Source: Vitis vinifera (Eukaryota; Streptophyta; Magnoliopsida; Vitales; Vitaceae). From it: a stretch of 64,000 nt of DNA. Every line of letters begins with the position of its first letter. Position 1 is the first letter of the stretch. Positions 46,011 through 59,251 of this stretch are shown here, piece after piece. The stretch lies in NCBI RefSeq assembly GCF_030704535.1, contig NC_081810.1, positions 23,784,501-23,848,500 on the forward strand, read 5' to 3'. The translations under genes and the position numbers were made by a program. The notes under the pieces were generated by a model, which was not told the DNA's origin, searched no databases, and was given only the letters and a program-made list of their open reading frames with translations.

Positions 46011-48502
46011 TTCATGGGTGATGACTTCTTCTTCAGCTTTAGGTGGGCTTACTATTCTACAGTTTTTCATGCCACCATTCAAGGCTTATACTTTGTAGGT
46101 GTCTAATTTGACTTGATAATCTAATTCCAAAATATCCCCAACTCCATTGCAATGTGGTAGAGGGTGGTTCATCAAATTCTAATAATTATTATTAAAATTA
46201 TTATAAACCCATTTTGAGTTTTATCGTATTCAATAGCTTTTATTTTTTGGCATTTTATGAATAAAACAAACTTTCAAAGAGACAAGTGGCACTTTTTCAT
46301 GTCATAGAGAAAAAGTAGCACCCTCTCATGCCTTGCTTGGTTACATAGTCAAAATTATGTTACTGTTTACCTTATGCGTAGGAAATGCCTTCATTTTTTA
46401 ACATTTATGACTTATTATTATTATTATCTCTTATAGGAAAATAAAACTCACTCACACTTGTACTCCAATAATATTAGGGAAATCTATTGTGGGCTTTGAC
46501 CAAGTTACTATACCAGATTTTCAAAATGAAAGCCATGATTTTTGTTGGTTGGCATGACTAATAATAAGCATGTTGCTATAAATGGAAATAATGTAATTAA
46601 AAAATTATGATACAAGTTAATTAAAAAAAATAACCTTATGGTAAAAAAAAATAATTAAATTTTATATGTTGATAAAACTATAAAAGATTTATCATCCTCA
46701 AATGCACTAAATGTTTTAACTAAGTTTGTTATTCATTTCATTTATTTATTTTTTTGTAGTTGTATAGAAAAATAAATTAAATTTCAAAACTAGTAACTAC
46801 AACCAAGATTATTATCAATATCTTTATAAAAATAAAATAAAATAATGGATATATCTATTAGTTATTAAAAATAAATTAAATAATTTTATTTTATATTAAA
46901 TAAAATAATTTTAATTTATGCTATTAATTCTGTTTTTATTTTTAAAATTTTAAAAATAATAATTTAAATATAAAAATTCATTATAAACATGCCCTTTTAA
47001 CGTTACAACATAACAATATTTTATTTTTAGAATTTTTATTTTTAATCCTAATTTATTGGATTGTTTTAGATTTTATAGTTATTCTAAATTTTATTCTTAA
47101 AATTATTAAAATAGTTTCAATTAGATCATACAACATTTCCTCACATATTATAATAAAAAGGAGAATAAAATACAATTTGAGTACAAGTATATTTTCAAAT
47201 AAAAATAGTTTAAATTATACTTAATATTAATTTTACTATCTAAATTCAACATTATCTATAGATTCCATACCATCCCAATTTATTCATTGCTAATTGAATA
47301 ATATTGGGAAAATCTGTTGTCACTTTCACCTCATTACTACACTACATAATCTAAATGAATGCCATAATTTTCTTTGTTTGACATGAATAATAAAAATCAT
47401 GTTAGTATAAAATATAAAAAATATATATATATAATAGAACATATTATTTCATCTTTTATTCTATCTTAAATCAAATCAACTAAATATAGCTTTGGGTTAT
47501 GTTTGGTGACTATCGTATATATACCTTAAAAATATTATTTATGGTAAAATACCGCATTAGATGTTTTATTAAATATATTATAACATGCTTATATTTTTTT
47601 TGTAAAAATAATAATAAAATAAATGAAAAACAAATTATATTTAATATTCAATATTTGTATAAAATAAAATTTATATTGTATCATAATTTTGTTATTAAAA
47701 AAAGTATAAAATTTCACTCTCATGTTTAATATTCTTTGTAAATTGTTCTACAATTTATAATTTAATAAGTATTTTTTATAAATAAATTATATTATGTTGT
47801 CTTATATATATATATATATAAAAGTTGAATAATATATCTTACCAGTTATCTTATTTCGTATTTAGTTGAACATATGATATGATAAGTTATTTTATCAATT
47901 ATCATATCTCAAGGTCAATCAAGTAAGGGATAAAATGTGTTATTTCATCTCTTATCTTACCTATTTCATATTATATCCAACCAACTAGGTGTGAACTTGA
48001 GCAAAATTGGATTGACTAGATAAAATATAAGAAAATATATGTTTATCTTAAGATATTATTCTTAATTTAGTATATCATTTTTAGTAAAATATGATATCTT
48101 GGATATTATATCCAATGAAAATGATATTTAAAATATTATATTTAATAAGATTTGTTATATTATACTTATATTTAGTTTGTTAAAAAAAATAAAAAATAGA
48201 ATAAAAAACATATTAAATTTCAATATTCTATATTTATTTAAATAAAAATTATATCACATTTCAATTTTTGCTATTAAAATAAGCATGAAATCTCTCAAAT
48301 ATTTAGTGTTATTTGAAAATTATTCTACAATTCATAATTTAATAGGTAATTTTTTATTTCTTTATTAATAATATTTATAATTAGAATATTTAAAAAAAAT
48401 TACATTATGTTCTTAAAAATAGAAAAAAAATATTTATATATTTTAGAGAGAGAAATGACACTTTTCTATGTCATAGAGAAAAAGTAGCATCTTTTTATCT
48501 CT

Positions 48503-48735
48503 TGTCTGGTTACATGGTCAAAATAATGTCACTATTACATTATAGGTAGGAAATGTCTTCATTCTTTAATATCTATGACTTATTATTATTATTATAGAAA
48601 AATAAAATGCACTTCTTGTCTGGTTACATGGTCAAAATAACGTTACTATTACATTTTAGGTAGGAAATGTCTTCATTCTTTAATATCCATGACTTATTAT
48701 TATTATTATTAATATAATAGAAAAATAAAATGCAC
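48503..48735. repeat. 110-bp direct repeat inside the 2.2-kb duplication
   Basis: 'cttgtctggttacatggtc' to 'aaaataaaatgcac' occurs twice back to back in copy 2 and only once in copy 1. The extra unit therefore arose after, or was lost outside, the larger duplication. Confidence 0.75.
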
Positions 48736-49472
48736 CTTTTATATATAATTCAATAATATTGGGGGCTTTGACCTAATTACTATACTATATTTTCAAATGA
48801 AAGTCATGATTTTTCTTGTTTGGCATGACTAATAAATAGCATGGTTCTATAAAAAGAAATAATTTAATTAAAAAACTATGATAAGAGAAAATTTTAAAAA
48901 TAAAAGAAAATAACCTCATAAAAAATATAACTTTCTTGTCGACAAAACCATAAAAGATGTATCATTCTTATCGAAAAAATACAAAATAGGAATCCAAGTT
49001 TATAAAATACAAATTTCAAACAACTATCTAAAAATAATTAATATTTCATACACTTTTTAGTCAAATGTACTACCTTTTAATAATATAAGAACTACCTTAA
49101 TTATTTTTAAATGGTTCTTATTTTATAATTATTTTTACTAGAAACACACTTTTACCTATCTTTCATAGATTTTTTTTTTTTCAAAAAAACAACTCTTTAA
49201 AAATTATATAAGATAATATGAAAGTTTGAACTTTTTTTATTATTCATAACAGAAGCCACCATTATGTGACTAGTGGTTTTTGTTTTATTTTAAAATTTAT
49301 ATATCTAATCCTAATTTATAGGAATGTTTAAGATTTTACAATTAACAACTTTATTTTATCTTTTAAAAAAAATACAATTTTAGTTCAAGTATTTATTCAA
49401 AAAAAATAATAATTTAAGTTATACTTAATGTTAATTTTATTATTTAAATTCAACATTATCCATAATTATTAT

Positions 49473-49518
49473 AACACACGCACACGCACGTGCACACACA
49501 CACGTATATATATATACA
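49473..49518. repeat. (AC)n(TA)n microsatellite
   Basis: Imperfect CA/CG dinucleotides passing into TA units. Confidence 0.85.
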
Positions 49519-50224
49519 CCCAATTTATTCAATGCTACTTGAATAATATTGGGAAATCTATTGTGGGCTTTGACCTAATTACTATACTAAATAATTCAAG
49601 TGAAAGCCATAATTTTCTTTGTTTGGCATGAATAATGAAAAGCATTGTAGTATAAAATATAAAAATATAAAAAAAATTATAATATAACATATTATTTCTT
49701 CTTGTATTCTATCTTATATCAAATTAACTAAATATAGCTTTGGGTTACATTTGGTTACAAGATAGGATATATGTACCTTAAAATATCATTTATAATAATA
49801 TATTTCATTATATGTTTTATTCGATATATTATAATATGTTTATATTTAAATTTGTAAAAAGAATAAAATAAAAAATAAAAAACATATTATATTTAATCAA
49901 CATTATTTGTTTTGAAAATTGAGTAATAAAATAATTGGAAAAAATATATTAAGAAATCAATAAAAAGAGTAAATTTATAATTCATTGAATATACATCCTA
50001 TATCTCAATTTGAGATTATCATATCCTATGGATAGGAGATATGAAAAAGTAATGAGATAGTATATCTCACCATTTATTTTATTTCATGTTTGGATAAAGA
50101 TAATTTATAATAAGAATTGTTATTTATGAAAAAATAATGAAATGATATATCTCATCATTTATTATATCTCATGTTTGGATGAAGATGATTTGTAATAACA
50201 ATTGTTATTTTCATTAGAATAACT

Positions 50225-50500
50225 AAGAATATATTTAGTAGAGATATTAGGAAGTGTTTTTAGCCTTTTTTTTTTTTTTTTGAAAAAACAAACAATTGTG
50301 TGGTAAAATTTGGGAAATACTTTTACAAATTTGAAAAATCACTTGTAGTGTACAAATTTGAAAAATTACTTTTATATTGAAAAATCACTTTTATTGTTTT
50401 TTGGGGAAACACTTGATAGGTGGTTCTCCTAGAAACACTTGAAGATAAAATACTTTCACTAAAAATACTTCAAATATAAACACTATCAAACGCACTTTAA
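50225..50500. mobile_element. Possible MITE
   Basis: 'atatttagtagagatattaggaagtgttttta' at the left resembles the reverse complement of 'caaatataaacactatcaaacgcacttt' at the right. The interior repeats 'aaatttgaaaaatcacttttat'. It is similar in style to the small MITEs at 26-30 kb. Ends and target duplication not confirmed. Confidence 0.35.
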
Positions 50501-52680
50501 ATCAATTTAAAGTTCTTTCTTATGCAAATCATGATCATTAATCACATATTCAAATTGACTTTGTTTGTGTGATAATATAACATAATTTAATTTAATTTTT
50601 TGTCTTTTAAGTACTATTTAGTGAAAATATAGCAAGAGATTCATAATTGATGATAGAGAATAACTTGAAAATTTCTAAAAGGCAAAAAGCCTCACAACTT
50701 AAGGCTTGTGTGCATTAAGGTAAGAGTGATGTGCATTGTATTATTGACAAAAAGCAACATGAACATGTATTGCAATGTGCAAACTAGTAGTACACACTTG
50801 AGTACTTGTCTTGAACTCTTAGGGTTTTGAATCAAGTAGTACTACTAACTTTTGAGGTGTTTAAGGGATATTTTTTTTGTCAATCAAATGAGAGTAAAAT
50901 TGAAATTTTGAATTTTATAAATCGTAGGGTATTTTTATAAATAGGTTTTTTTTTTTCAAGAACATTGTAGTTTAGGATGTTGTTTAGTATAATCTATCAT
51001 GTGGTATTGTTTATGGGTGTAGAAACTTTGATTTGCAATTAATCTTTCATATGCAAATGATTTTCTTAATAATTCATTTATTGGTAATTTCATAATGAGT
51101 TTCTTTTACAATAGTTTTAGGGTGAAGATAATTTTGTTGGAATTCTTTTGGGTTGAATTTTATATCATAATTGGAATTTCATTAACCTTTAGATTAAACA
51201 TTCAATAATTAAATACTTATTAAATTAATTTTTATATTTTTTTATTGCTTGCATGGATTGGGAGTGCTTAAGTTATAGGGCTTTTAACTCAAAATATTAT
51301 CTTGAACTAATTAACAACATTGGTAAAATTAACCCAAGATTTTTCATTGATTAAGGATCTTTGGGAGTTTCTATTTAATAAAAAATTGAATGGCAAAACG
51401 GGTTTAAAATTTATACTTGGAGGAATTCAACAAAGTACTCGAGTAGTTAGGTTGTCATTGCTTACACGTTTATTTTTACCATTAAAAAATCATTAAAAAA
51501 AATTAATTATATTTTTTTATTTTTATAAATGGTAAACATGTTTGACAATCTTAATTTAAAAAAAAAACAAAAATATGTTTGGTTATACATTTCATGTATT
51601 TTATTCTTTAAAAACAAAAAATATTGTCAACTTTTATATAAAATGCAAGCATTCTTTAAAGATTTATTCTCAAATGGTTTTTATAAACAATTTAAGGTAT
51701 TAGAAAGTTTTTATTATATCAAATCTTATAATTGAATTTCTTGAAAATATTGAAAAGTTAAAATCCTAATTCTTTTAGTAAATAATTGAGATTTTTTTTA
51801 AGATTTCTTTGTTGGTATAATTTTTTTTTTTCTAACATTCGTTTTTAATAAATAATTGAAATTCTAAGAGAGTATCTTGAAAATAAGTTGCTCCTTTTTA
51901 TAACATTTTATAAAATAAATAATTGAGGATTTTTTGTACATATTTTTATAGAAACTCATGTGTTTTCTCATTTCTTTTGTTCGTCATGCTTTGACCATCA
52001 TCTATATTTTTTATTTTATTTTTAATATGTCAATTAGTTAATTAATAAAATCTCAGAGTTTCCTCTACTTATTTATCAGAGATCATAGTGTATAAACTTA
52101 GAGAAGTGTTATGACTTATCCATGTACCTTCTTGATAGGAATTCGAACCCTTGAAATCATCGTGGTTCATAGACTTCTTTTTTTTCTTTTTCCATTCATA
52201 GAGTCATTTTTAGAGTTTTCTTTCTTATTTTGTTTCCCTTTAAAAATAATAATAAGTAATGACTTCAAAACTCAAATGAAAAATAGTTTTTAAAAATAAA
52301 ACATTTTTCATAAAATCTAAGTCTAAGCATTGAGTGGAGAAACACACTCATTCTTAGCCTTTGTGGCAACACCTACAACTAGTAGGATCATTGATTGAAA
52401 CAAATCTACAAAGTTAGGGAGCAAGTCTCCAAATGTCAATTATACGACTAACTCAAGCAAAAAATTTTGTTAGGCACCTTTAATAGGTTTAGGGAATTTC
52501 TTTGATGTAAAGGTGTCTTAGTTGTCAATCAACAATGATGTTTATCATGAAAGAATTTGTGTTTGCACATACACCCATGTGGTGATGATAGTGACCAATT
52601 CCTTACATGTGGCTTAAGCTTGGTACGTATGAAGAAAGGAGTTGAATGCGACCATGGTTGCTATTCATATTTGTGAAAAA
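50501..52680. other. Intergenic, no gene seen
   Basis: AT-rich sequence without a supported frame or clear repeat boundary. Poly-A and poly-T runs occur near 51556 and 51820. Confidence 0.4.
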
Positions 52681-52684
52681 TGTC

Positions 52685-53130
52685 TAATTAAATTAAGATA
52701 ATCACCCAAGAAAGAGAAGAGGGGTGAATTGGGTATTAAAATTTTTTTTTTAAATAATTAAATGCAAGCAAGATATGAGAAGAGCAAATAATAAATCAAG
52801 AGCAATATAAAAAAGTTGAGAGAAAGGAAATGCAAACTCTTTTATAGTGTTTCAATAAGTCACCTCCACTTACTCTCTCAAGTTCCTAATTAAGTGAGGG
52901 TTTCATTCTCTTCAAGACTAGTTTCACTGGACCTTCACAATCTCTTCATGTAATCAATCTACTTGAATAACTTTTCTCATAATGAGGTAGATAAGAATGA
53001 ATTTAAGAACCCAAAACCTAGTAGCAAATTAGGCTCTCTGTACAAGAAAATACTAGGATGGATTTGAAGGTGCGCAAAAGAATTTGCAAGTTGAGAATTG
53101 AATGTACTTTTGGAAGAGCTTTGAATGAGA
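52685..53130 (-). repeat. LTR fragment, Copia/Sirevirus-like
   Basis: It holds 'aatcaccc...agaggggtgaattgggtattaa' and 'cttttatagtgtttcaataagtcacctccacttactctc'. These are counterparts of 'aatcaccctaaagggagggggggtgaatag' and 'tttttatagtggtttggcacaacctggcctacgtccac' in the adjacent solo LTR, but clearly diverged. It is a piece of a related but distinct family, cut off at the solo LTR boundary. Confidence 0.5.
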
Positions 53131-53162
53131 AAAAAAAAGTATTAACTTAATGCAATTGTTCT

Positions 53163-54478
53163 TGCTAGAAAAATCAGGCTAATCCAACCTAAAGTAATCA
53201 CCCTAAAGGGAGGGGGGGTGAATAGAATGATGGTCTCGTTTTGTAAATTTAAATTATATGAATGTAAAAGACAATTATATGCAAATATATAATAAAACAA
53301 TATAAATATAATTGCATATAAAGTAAAAAAGTAGGGAAAAGAGAATGCAAACACAAGATTTTTATAGTGGTTTGGCACAACCTGGCCTACGTCCACTTTT
53401 CTCTAGCTTAAATCCCAAGCTTGAGGTTCTATTATTTCAAGGCTTTCAAACCAAGCTTTCAAGCAAAACATTGGATTGTGGTTCCAATCCATACTCTTGG
53501 ACTTTTGGCTCCAAGCACTCTTTACAATCCTCAAAAGATACTTCACTCTTGAACAACCCCTCAAGTGATACCCCACACTTGAGAATCCCTAAGTGATATC
53601 TCACAATTAGATTTTTCCTCTCAAATATTTACAAATAATTTCACAAAATCCTAGTATAAAACTTTAGGCTCAAATGTACAAGAAAAACTAGGATTGAAAG
53701 GTGCACTAATTATATGCAAGTTTTAAAACAATGGTGCACTCAAAAACACTTTTCCAAGACTCAAATATATTCAAGAAAAGTTTAGAAAACTTAAGTCATT
53801 GAAACAATGAAGATTAGAGCCTTTTTATAGAGGAAAAAAAGTCAAACTAGCCATTGGGGATTCGTCTTGTCGAGCTCTAGTTCGACCAATTGACTAGTCG
53901 TTTAGCATTTAATGTTTGACAGGTGATTGTTGGACCTCGACTACCCCTTGACCGCCCCTTCAATCAGACTTCAACCGGTTGAACAAACATTCTAAAATAG
54001 AGAGAAGGTTTTTGCACCCTTTGACTGATTGAACTAAACTTGTCGATCGGTTCTTCATCATGTTCAACTGGTTGAGCCATTTTTTGCTCAACAAACATCA
54101 TTTTCAACTTAAAACCTTTTAAACAAGTTTGGAAAACATTTGACGCAAGGTTTTAGTTGAAAACATAAAATTAACCAATTTTAAAGGATTTAAAACAAAA
54201 TTACTTTTGGATGATTTTGGTGCATAACTTAATAATGTAATGCATGAAAGACCTAGTGCACCAACAACTTTACAAAGAGATCTTATGAAACTTAGGTCTT
54301 GAAAAACACTTCTCTTTGAGGTCTTCTTTTTCTTATTGATTTTCCTTTGGCTTGATTTTGTCTTTGTGATTACCACTTTGAAAATCTTCTTACCTAATCA
54401 CATTTGAAATATAATCTTTAGTTTCAAACCTTGGTTTGTTATCATCAAAATCGAGATTAACCAAACCTTTATTTCATA
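53163..54478 (-). mobile_element. Solo LTR, copy 2, with intact target-site duplication
   Basis: 1316 bp, full-length relative of the element at 5768-7128 in reverse orientation. On its own strand it starts TATGAAATAAAGG and ends CTAGCA. The flanks are identical: GTTCT at 53158-53162 and GTTCT at 54479-54483, the 5-bp duplication expected for LTR retrotransposon integration. No internal region or second LTR is present, so the copy arose by LTR-LTR recombination. Open frames of about 83-85 codons inside are repeat-derived and not genes. Confidence 0.85.
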
Positions 54479-54899
54479 GTTCTTTTGTCAATAAATGCTC
54501 TAAAACTCTTCAATATATAATTTTCCAACTCAAACACCCTAAAAGCTACAACACAAGCCATGATCGATCAAGCAACTTATTCGATTGATTCACTAGCTGT
54601 TGTGTATTTAATGCACTGGCAAGTAAACGTCTGGATTCAAACTCTTAATCAATTGAGCAATTGATTTTATCGATCCTCAATCGATCGAAGCTCTACCTCA
54701 ATTGGTTACACCCTAGTTAATGGAAGAGAGAAGGTAAAAAAATGTCTCTCAACTAGTTGACCCTAATTGACTTAACCAATTCTTGAGCTTCTTGACTAGT
54801 TCCATTGAAAAATACTTAAATAGTTAAATTTAAGGTTTAAAACTTCCAAGAACTTGAGTAAACCTTCTTAAAACTTCTAAGGATAAGTTTAGATAGAAT

Positions 54900-56160
54900 T
54901 TAGCTCAAGGTTTCAATTCAAGATAAGAGATCATCCAATTCGAGCTCTTAGTTCATGGTGACACATACTTTAAGGGTATTTTGGTTATGTTATTCGCAAG
55001 TGTGCATAAAAGTATTTTGATAAAAATGCAAGGTTGCACTAGATCTTATGAATTAACTTTCTTAAATGGGCTAATTAATGAATTAGAGTTCATTAAGGCT
55101 AATTAATTAGTTAAGACCCAAGTGGGTTAGGTTAAGAAACCTAAGCTTAATTTGGGCTCAAGTCACTTAAGGCCACAAGAAAGCCAATATAAATCTTTTC
55201 GTGGGTTAGTGCTTCAAGCTTAACTATTCATTTTTTGAAATTCTAGAGAAAGAAACCTTAGCCATCCTCTAGAGAAAGAGAAAAACTCGCATTTCTCTCG
55301 TGTCAAGACCCATGGAAGGAGAGATTGGGTGGAAAATCGTTGGGTAGACAAGTTTTACAATGACCACCACAGTTTTAGAGTCTTCATTTGATGGAAATTG
55401 ATTTGAGAACATCTGGATCACAGGTTTGAGCGTTTTAACTCTAGATTTATATTTGTTTTGATTTTTGAAGCTATTTGTTTATACTATGATAGATCTAGAG
55501 AACCTCTAGGAATAAATTGCATGCACCCTATTAATCTAAGGCTTGGAAACGAAGTAATCCAAAGTTCCTAACAAAACCTTAGCCACCCTCAAGAAAGAAA
55601 AAAAATATATATCAGCTTACCATTCTTTTGTATTGATCCATGAAAGGAGAGATTAGGTGAAATATCTTTAAGTAGATGAGTTTCACAATGCCTATAACAT
55701 TTTTTTCAACATCTTATTCAGATTGGATTCGATATAGGAACATGTAAATTGCAAGTATGACTTCTATATCTTTAGATCTAGATTTTAATATGATTTTTGA
55801 TATTATGTTTTCCTCTATGTTAAATCTAGAGAGCCTAGGAATAGATTGCATGCACCTTATATGATCTAAGGCTAGAAAACAAAGTAATCTGAGGTTTCTA
55901 ATATGTACATCAACATGAAATGTTCTAGGAACATCTAGATCTTTGGTAAGCACATATAACCCATAATACTAGATCCAGAGTTTGTTTTGAATGCTTCCAT
56001 TACTAGGATCTATTAGCTGTAAAAGTTTTGCATGCGCCTAATGAGATCAAGGCTAAAGAACAAAGTAATCTTGAATTCCTACCACATAATATCTCATATC
56101 CATGAGACATTATGGTGTCTATCTTGAGAATACCCTTTATCACCTACCTTAATTAATAAT
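54900..56160 (+). repeat. LTR-like repeat with three internal diverged units
   Basis: A TATA-like 'ccaatataaatcttttcg' (about 55182) is followed by a leader-like 'aaattctagagaaagaaaccttagcc'. The leader block recurs near 55575. The unit 'agatctagag...gcatgcacc...aaggct...gtaatc...cctaac' occurs at 55491-55575, 55824-55902 and about 56008-56092, and also at 17456-17541. Probably a degenerate LTR with internal duplications; no polyprotein found. Confidence 0.45.
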
Positions 56161-57285
56161 GACTTAATCCATAAGGAATATATGACCACTTTAAGGTCTC
56201 ATGCATAGGTCAAAGTCACTAAATACCTCAACTCTAACTTAATATTTTCTCAAGATTGAGAGCTCATGCAATTTACCAACTTAGTGAAGTCCCCAATGTC
56301 ATGACTCACCACACACTAATGCACTCACCATAAGAATCTCATATGGATAATTAAGACAAGATATTCCTCAAATTAAGAGTTAGTACACTACAACCTAAGA
56401 TATTGGATTACCTAAATCCATGAACTAATTGTAAAAAACTCATCAACTTACAAAAAACCTATGACTTAGATCATTTGTACAACTCCTAATATACCTAAAT
56501 CATGCATAATGCAAGTAATGCAAACCCCGAATGCTCAAATCATTCATAATACATAAACATGATAAAAAGATATATCAAAATCATAAATATAAATGAAATC
56601 ATATATTGTTACCTCATATCATGTTTTTTAGGACTCTATCATAACAAAAGTGGATTTAAAATTATTAACTTGAAGGAATTCCACAAAGCACTTGAAACCC
56701 TAATATTCTCCTAATCGTTTTTTAATTTAATTACCTTCTTAGCATTAATTTTTCACAAAATTTCTACTAAAATCACTTATTTTGAAGCATTAATTGTTTC
56801 ATTTTTTCAACCAAGTGTTTGAAAAATCAGAAATTATCGTCGAAATATTAGGGAAAAATTGGTTATCCCCGAAACAAAATTGATCACCGAAATTGACAAT
56901 ATAGCTGATATTTCGCCTAGCGATAAATAAAATCACATGTAGGGGGAGGTGCGACATCAAAAAGCCGCCAATAAATCAACAATTTTTTAACTACTATTCA
57001 AAAAATGCGAGTTTTTTTATTTATCCTATTTTTTTAATTATTTATTTTTAATTTTTCTTTTATTTTAAATTTATATTATCATTTTATTTTATATTATCCT
57101 ATTATTTTTAACTAATTTTCATATTTATATTATTAATCCTATTTTTTTAAATTATTATCATTTCACTCTTAATTTATTTTATATTTATTCTTTTAATTTT
57201 CTTTAATTTTAAATGTTTTTATTTGAAAAATATTAAAAATATAATTTTACTAAAAAATTACTACAAAATAAAAAAATAATGAAGT
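56161..57285. other. Intergenic, no gene seen
   Basis: AT-rich, with a strongly T/A-skewed stretch at 57000-57260. No supported frame. Confidence 0.4.
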
Positions 57286-57294
57286 TCTAATATT

Positions 57295-57590
57295 TTGTGG
57301 ACCTCGTATTTCGGCTCATGCGCTTCCACTCGATGGCGAGATCGATTTTTATTTGAAAAATGATTTTATTTATTAGAAAATGACTTGGAGTCGCCACTTA
57401 TTTTTGTTTTATTTTTAGAAGGGTAAACAAAATAAGAAAGAAAACCCTAAGTGTGACTCCTTACTTTGAAAAATGTGGTTTGTGAAAAATCGGATCGGGC
57501 TCGGGGGTCAGGTTACTTATCAGGAAGGTACGACAAATACCGTAACACCCCTCTAAACCCCTTAAAGACGGGTCTCTACTAATAAAATGA
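57295..57590 (+). repeat. LTR-like fragment (GGAGTCGCCACTTA type)
   Basis: Contains 'gacttggagtcgccacttat', 'agaaaaccctaagtgtgactcc', 'cggatcgggctcgggggtcagg' and 'ccgtaacacccctctaaacccc'. These phrases typify LTRs of a widespread plant retrotransposon group. No second LTR or coding region is seen nearby, so this is a fragment or solo LTR. Group assignment is from memory. Confidence 0.5.
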
Positions 57591-58319
57591 AACAATCATG
57601 GCAATTGGTAAGCAAATCAATGGATACTCAAATCGATCATGCACATATAGGAATCAGAACATGCATAGAGAATGACCAGAATGGGAATGGATGCGTACCT
57701 AGGCAACGAGCCACAATGCGCTATCAAGAAATGGGGTTAGTGCACAATAATGATCATAAAGTATGTCACACATGCCACTAAACAGAGTGAGAAATCATCA
57801 GATATCACAATTCAGTCAAATTTATTTTTTTGGAGAAAACATTCACTTATGTCGAGGCCCCACCAAAACCCAATTTATTTTTGCACGAATCAATTCCATA
57901 AGTTCCATCACTTGGAATTACGAAATTGAATCTTGCTTATTTTAAAAAATTTTTAAAACAGAGGAGATGTGAAAATTGCATGTCGAAGAAAATGGCAACT
58001 AATTTTATTGGAAAAATGGATTTTTGGAACCTAAGAAAAAATGCTAAGGATGAAAAAAAAAATGGAAGAGTTTGAAATTATTTTTAAACAAACCAAAATC
58101 TAGAAAATTATTTGAATGAGATTTTAAAAAAAATATTTTCAAAATTAAAAAGGAAGAGGTGGGAGATGGCACGTGGCCTAAATGTTGTCATGCATTTTAT
58201 GAAAGAAAGAGGGTAGGTCCCACGTCCAGGTTTTTCTTTCTTCACACACTTTGATGGTAACCAGCAATCACAGGTGCATGATATATCAACTTTAACAGCT
58301 GCCAATACATGAAAGTTTG

Positions 58320-58830
58320 TATTATGTTGATCTTTGCAAGCTTGTTCCAACACCCACCAGCAGCACACGTGCTAGTAATCAACACATTGTATCCTGGATT
58401 TTTAGGCTTTATTTCCAACAGTTTTTTGGCCGCCCATTCCCCAATCTCTGTATTTCGATGAATCCGACAAGCTCCTATTGAGAGTGGCCCACATAACATG
58501 AGTTGACTTGTAAGGCATGTCTCTAACTGTTTCCTTTGTCTTATTTAACAAACCTGAATGGTTGCATGCTGATAGAACTGCAATCATGGTTATATGATCA
58601 GGTTTCATCTAGAAATTGTTCATCTCTTCAAACAGTTTTAATGCGGCCTGTCCCTCTCCCTGCATCCCATATCCAACAATCATGGAGGTATAAGTCATCT
58701 TATCCCTCTCGCCCAACATACCAAACACTCTTCTAGCTTCTAAAACTTTTTCTGATCTTGCATACATATCCACAAGAGCATTCCATAGTAACAAATGATC
58801 CTGGAACCTTATATTTCCCATAGATTCCTG
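58320..58830 (-). pseudogene. PPR protein fragment (E-type, At1g71490-like)
   Basis: On the minus strand: HLLLWNALVDMYARS, then TYTSMIVGYGMQGEGQAALKLFEEM, then an in-frame TAG at 58609-58611. After it comes KPDHITMIAVLSACNHSGL, joined directly to LLNKTKETVRDMPYKS, where the family normally has about 35 further residues, so there is an internal deletion. A one-base insertion at 'ctcaatagga' then shifts the frame to IGACRIHRNTEIGEWAAKKLLEIKP and GCWNKLAKI. Similarity then fades. Intact PPR proteins bind organelle RNA; this one lacks most of its N-terminal repeats and cannot work. The specific family name is my recollection. Confidence 0.8.
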
Positions 58831-58900
58831 CTGCTAACCAGGATTTAATCACCTTATCATGGATTTACGTTGCATTCGGTCAAGTATTGTTCATCTAGGT

Positions 58901-59146
58901 TCAGAAACTTTCTCCAATAATTCCTATACTTTGGAATTCCTCACTGGTTTTCATAAATCCGAAGCAAACCCAGTCGACTGACACCATTTCAGTGCTTTTG
59001 TTCTTAGTATTCAACCAACTAATACGAATTTTGAAGGGTTCCAATGAGTCCACACTATGAACGATAGCGTGACAGCGGGGCATCCCATCGTCATTAAAGT
59101 CTTGAAAAGAGATTTCCTCTACAATAACATATGTGGTATCCACCAT
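58901..59146 (-). other. Unassigned open frame between gene fragments
   Basis: 81 codons on the minus strand, starting MVDTTYVIVEEISF. Composition is protein-like, with charged and aromatic residues well spread (VDWVCFGFMKTSEEF). I recognise no domain. It lies between a beta-tubulin fragment and a PPR fragment on the same strand, so it is more likely another gene fragment than a complete gene. No promoter is evident. Confidence 0.3.
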
Positions 59147-59251
59147 TGTTGAAGCAACACAACACCTTAAAAATCACAAATAGAGTGACTAGAAAAATAA
59201 ACAGAGAAGAAAGAGAGAGAGGTGATGATGGGAAAGAATGGAATATTTGGG

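Larger units (their letters stand above)
46270..50170. repeat. 2.2-kb tandem duplication (two diverged copies)
   Basis: Copy 1 is about 46270-48440, copy 2 about 48441-50170. Shared anchors: 'catgtcatagagaaaaagtagca' (about 46300, 48465), 'gctttgacc...ttactata' (about 46494, 48766), 'aataatattgggaaaatct' (about 47305, 49541) and 'actaaatatagctttgggtta' (about 47480, 49722). Spacing is 2.17-2.29 kb. The 'aatattggg' block occurs twice in each copy, so there was an older internal duplication as well. Sequence is extremely AT-rich, with no coding potential. Confidence 0.7.
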
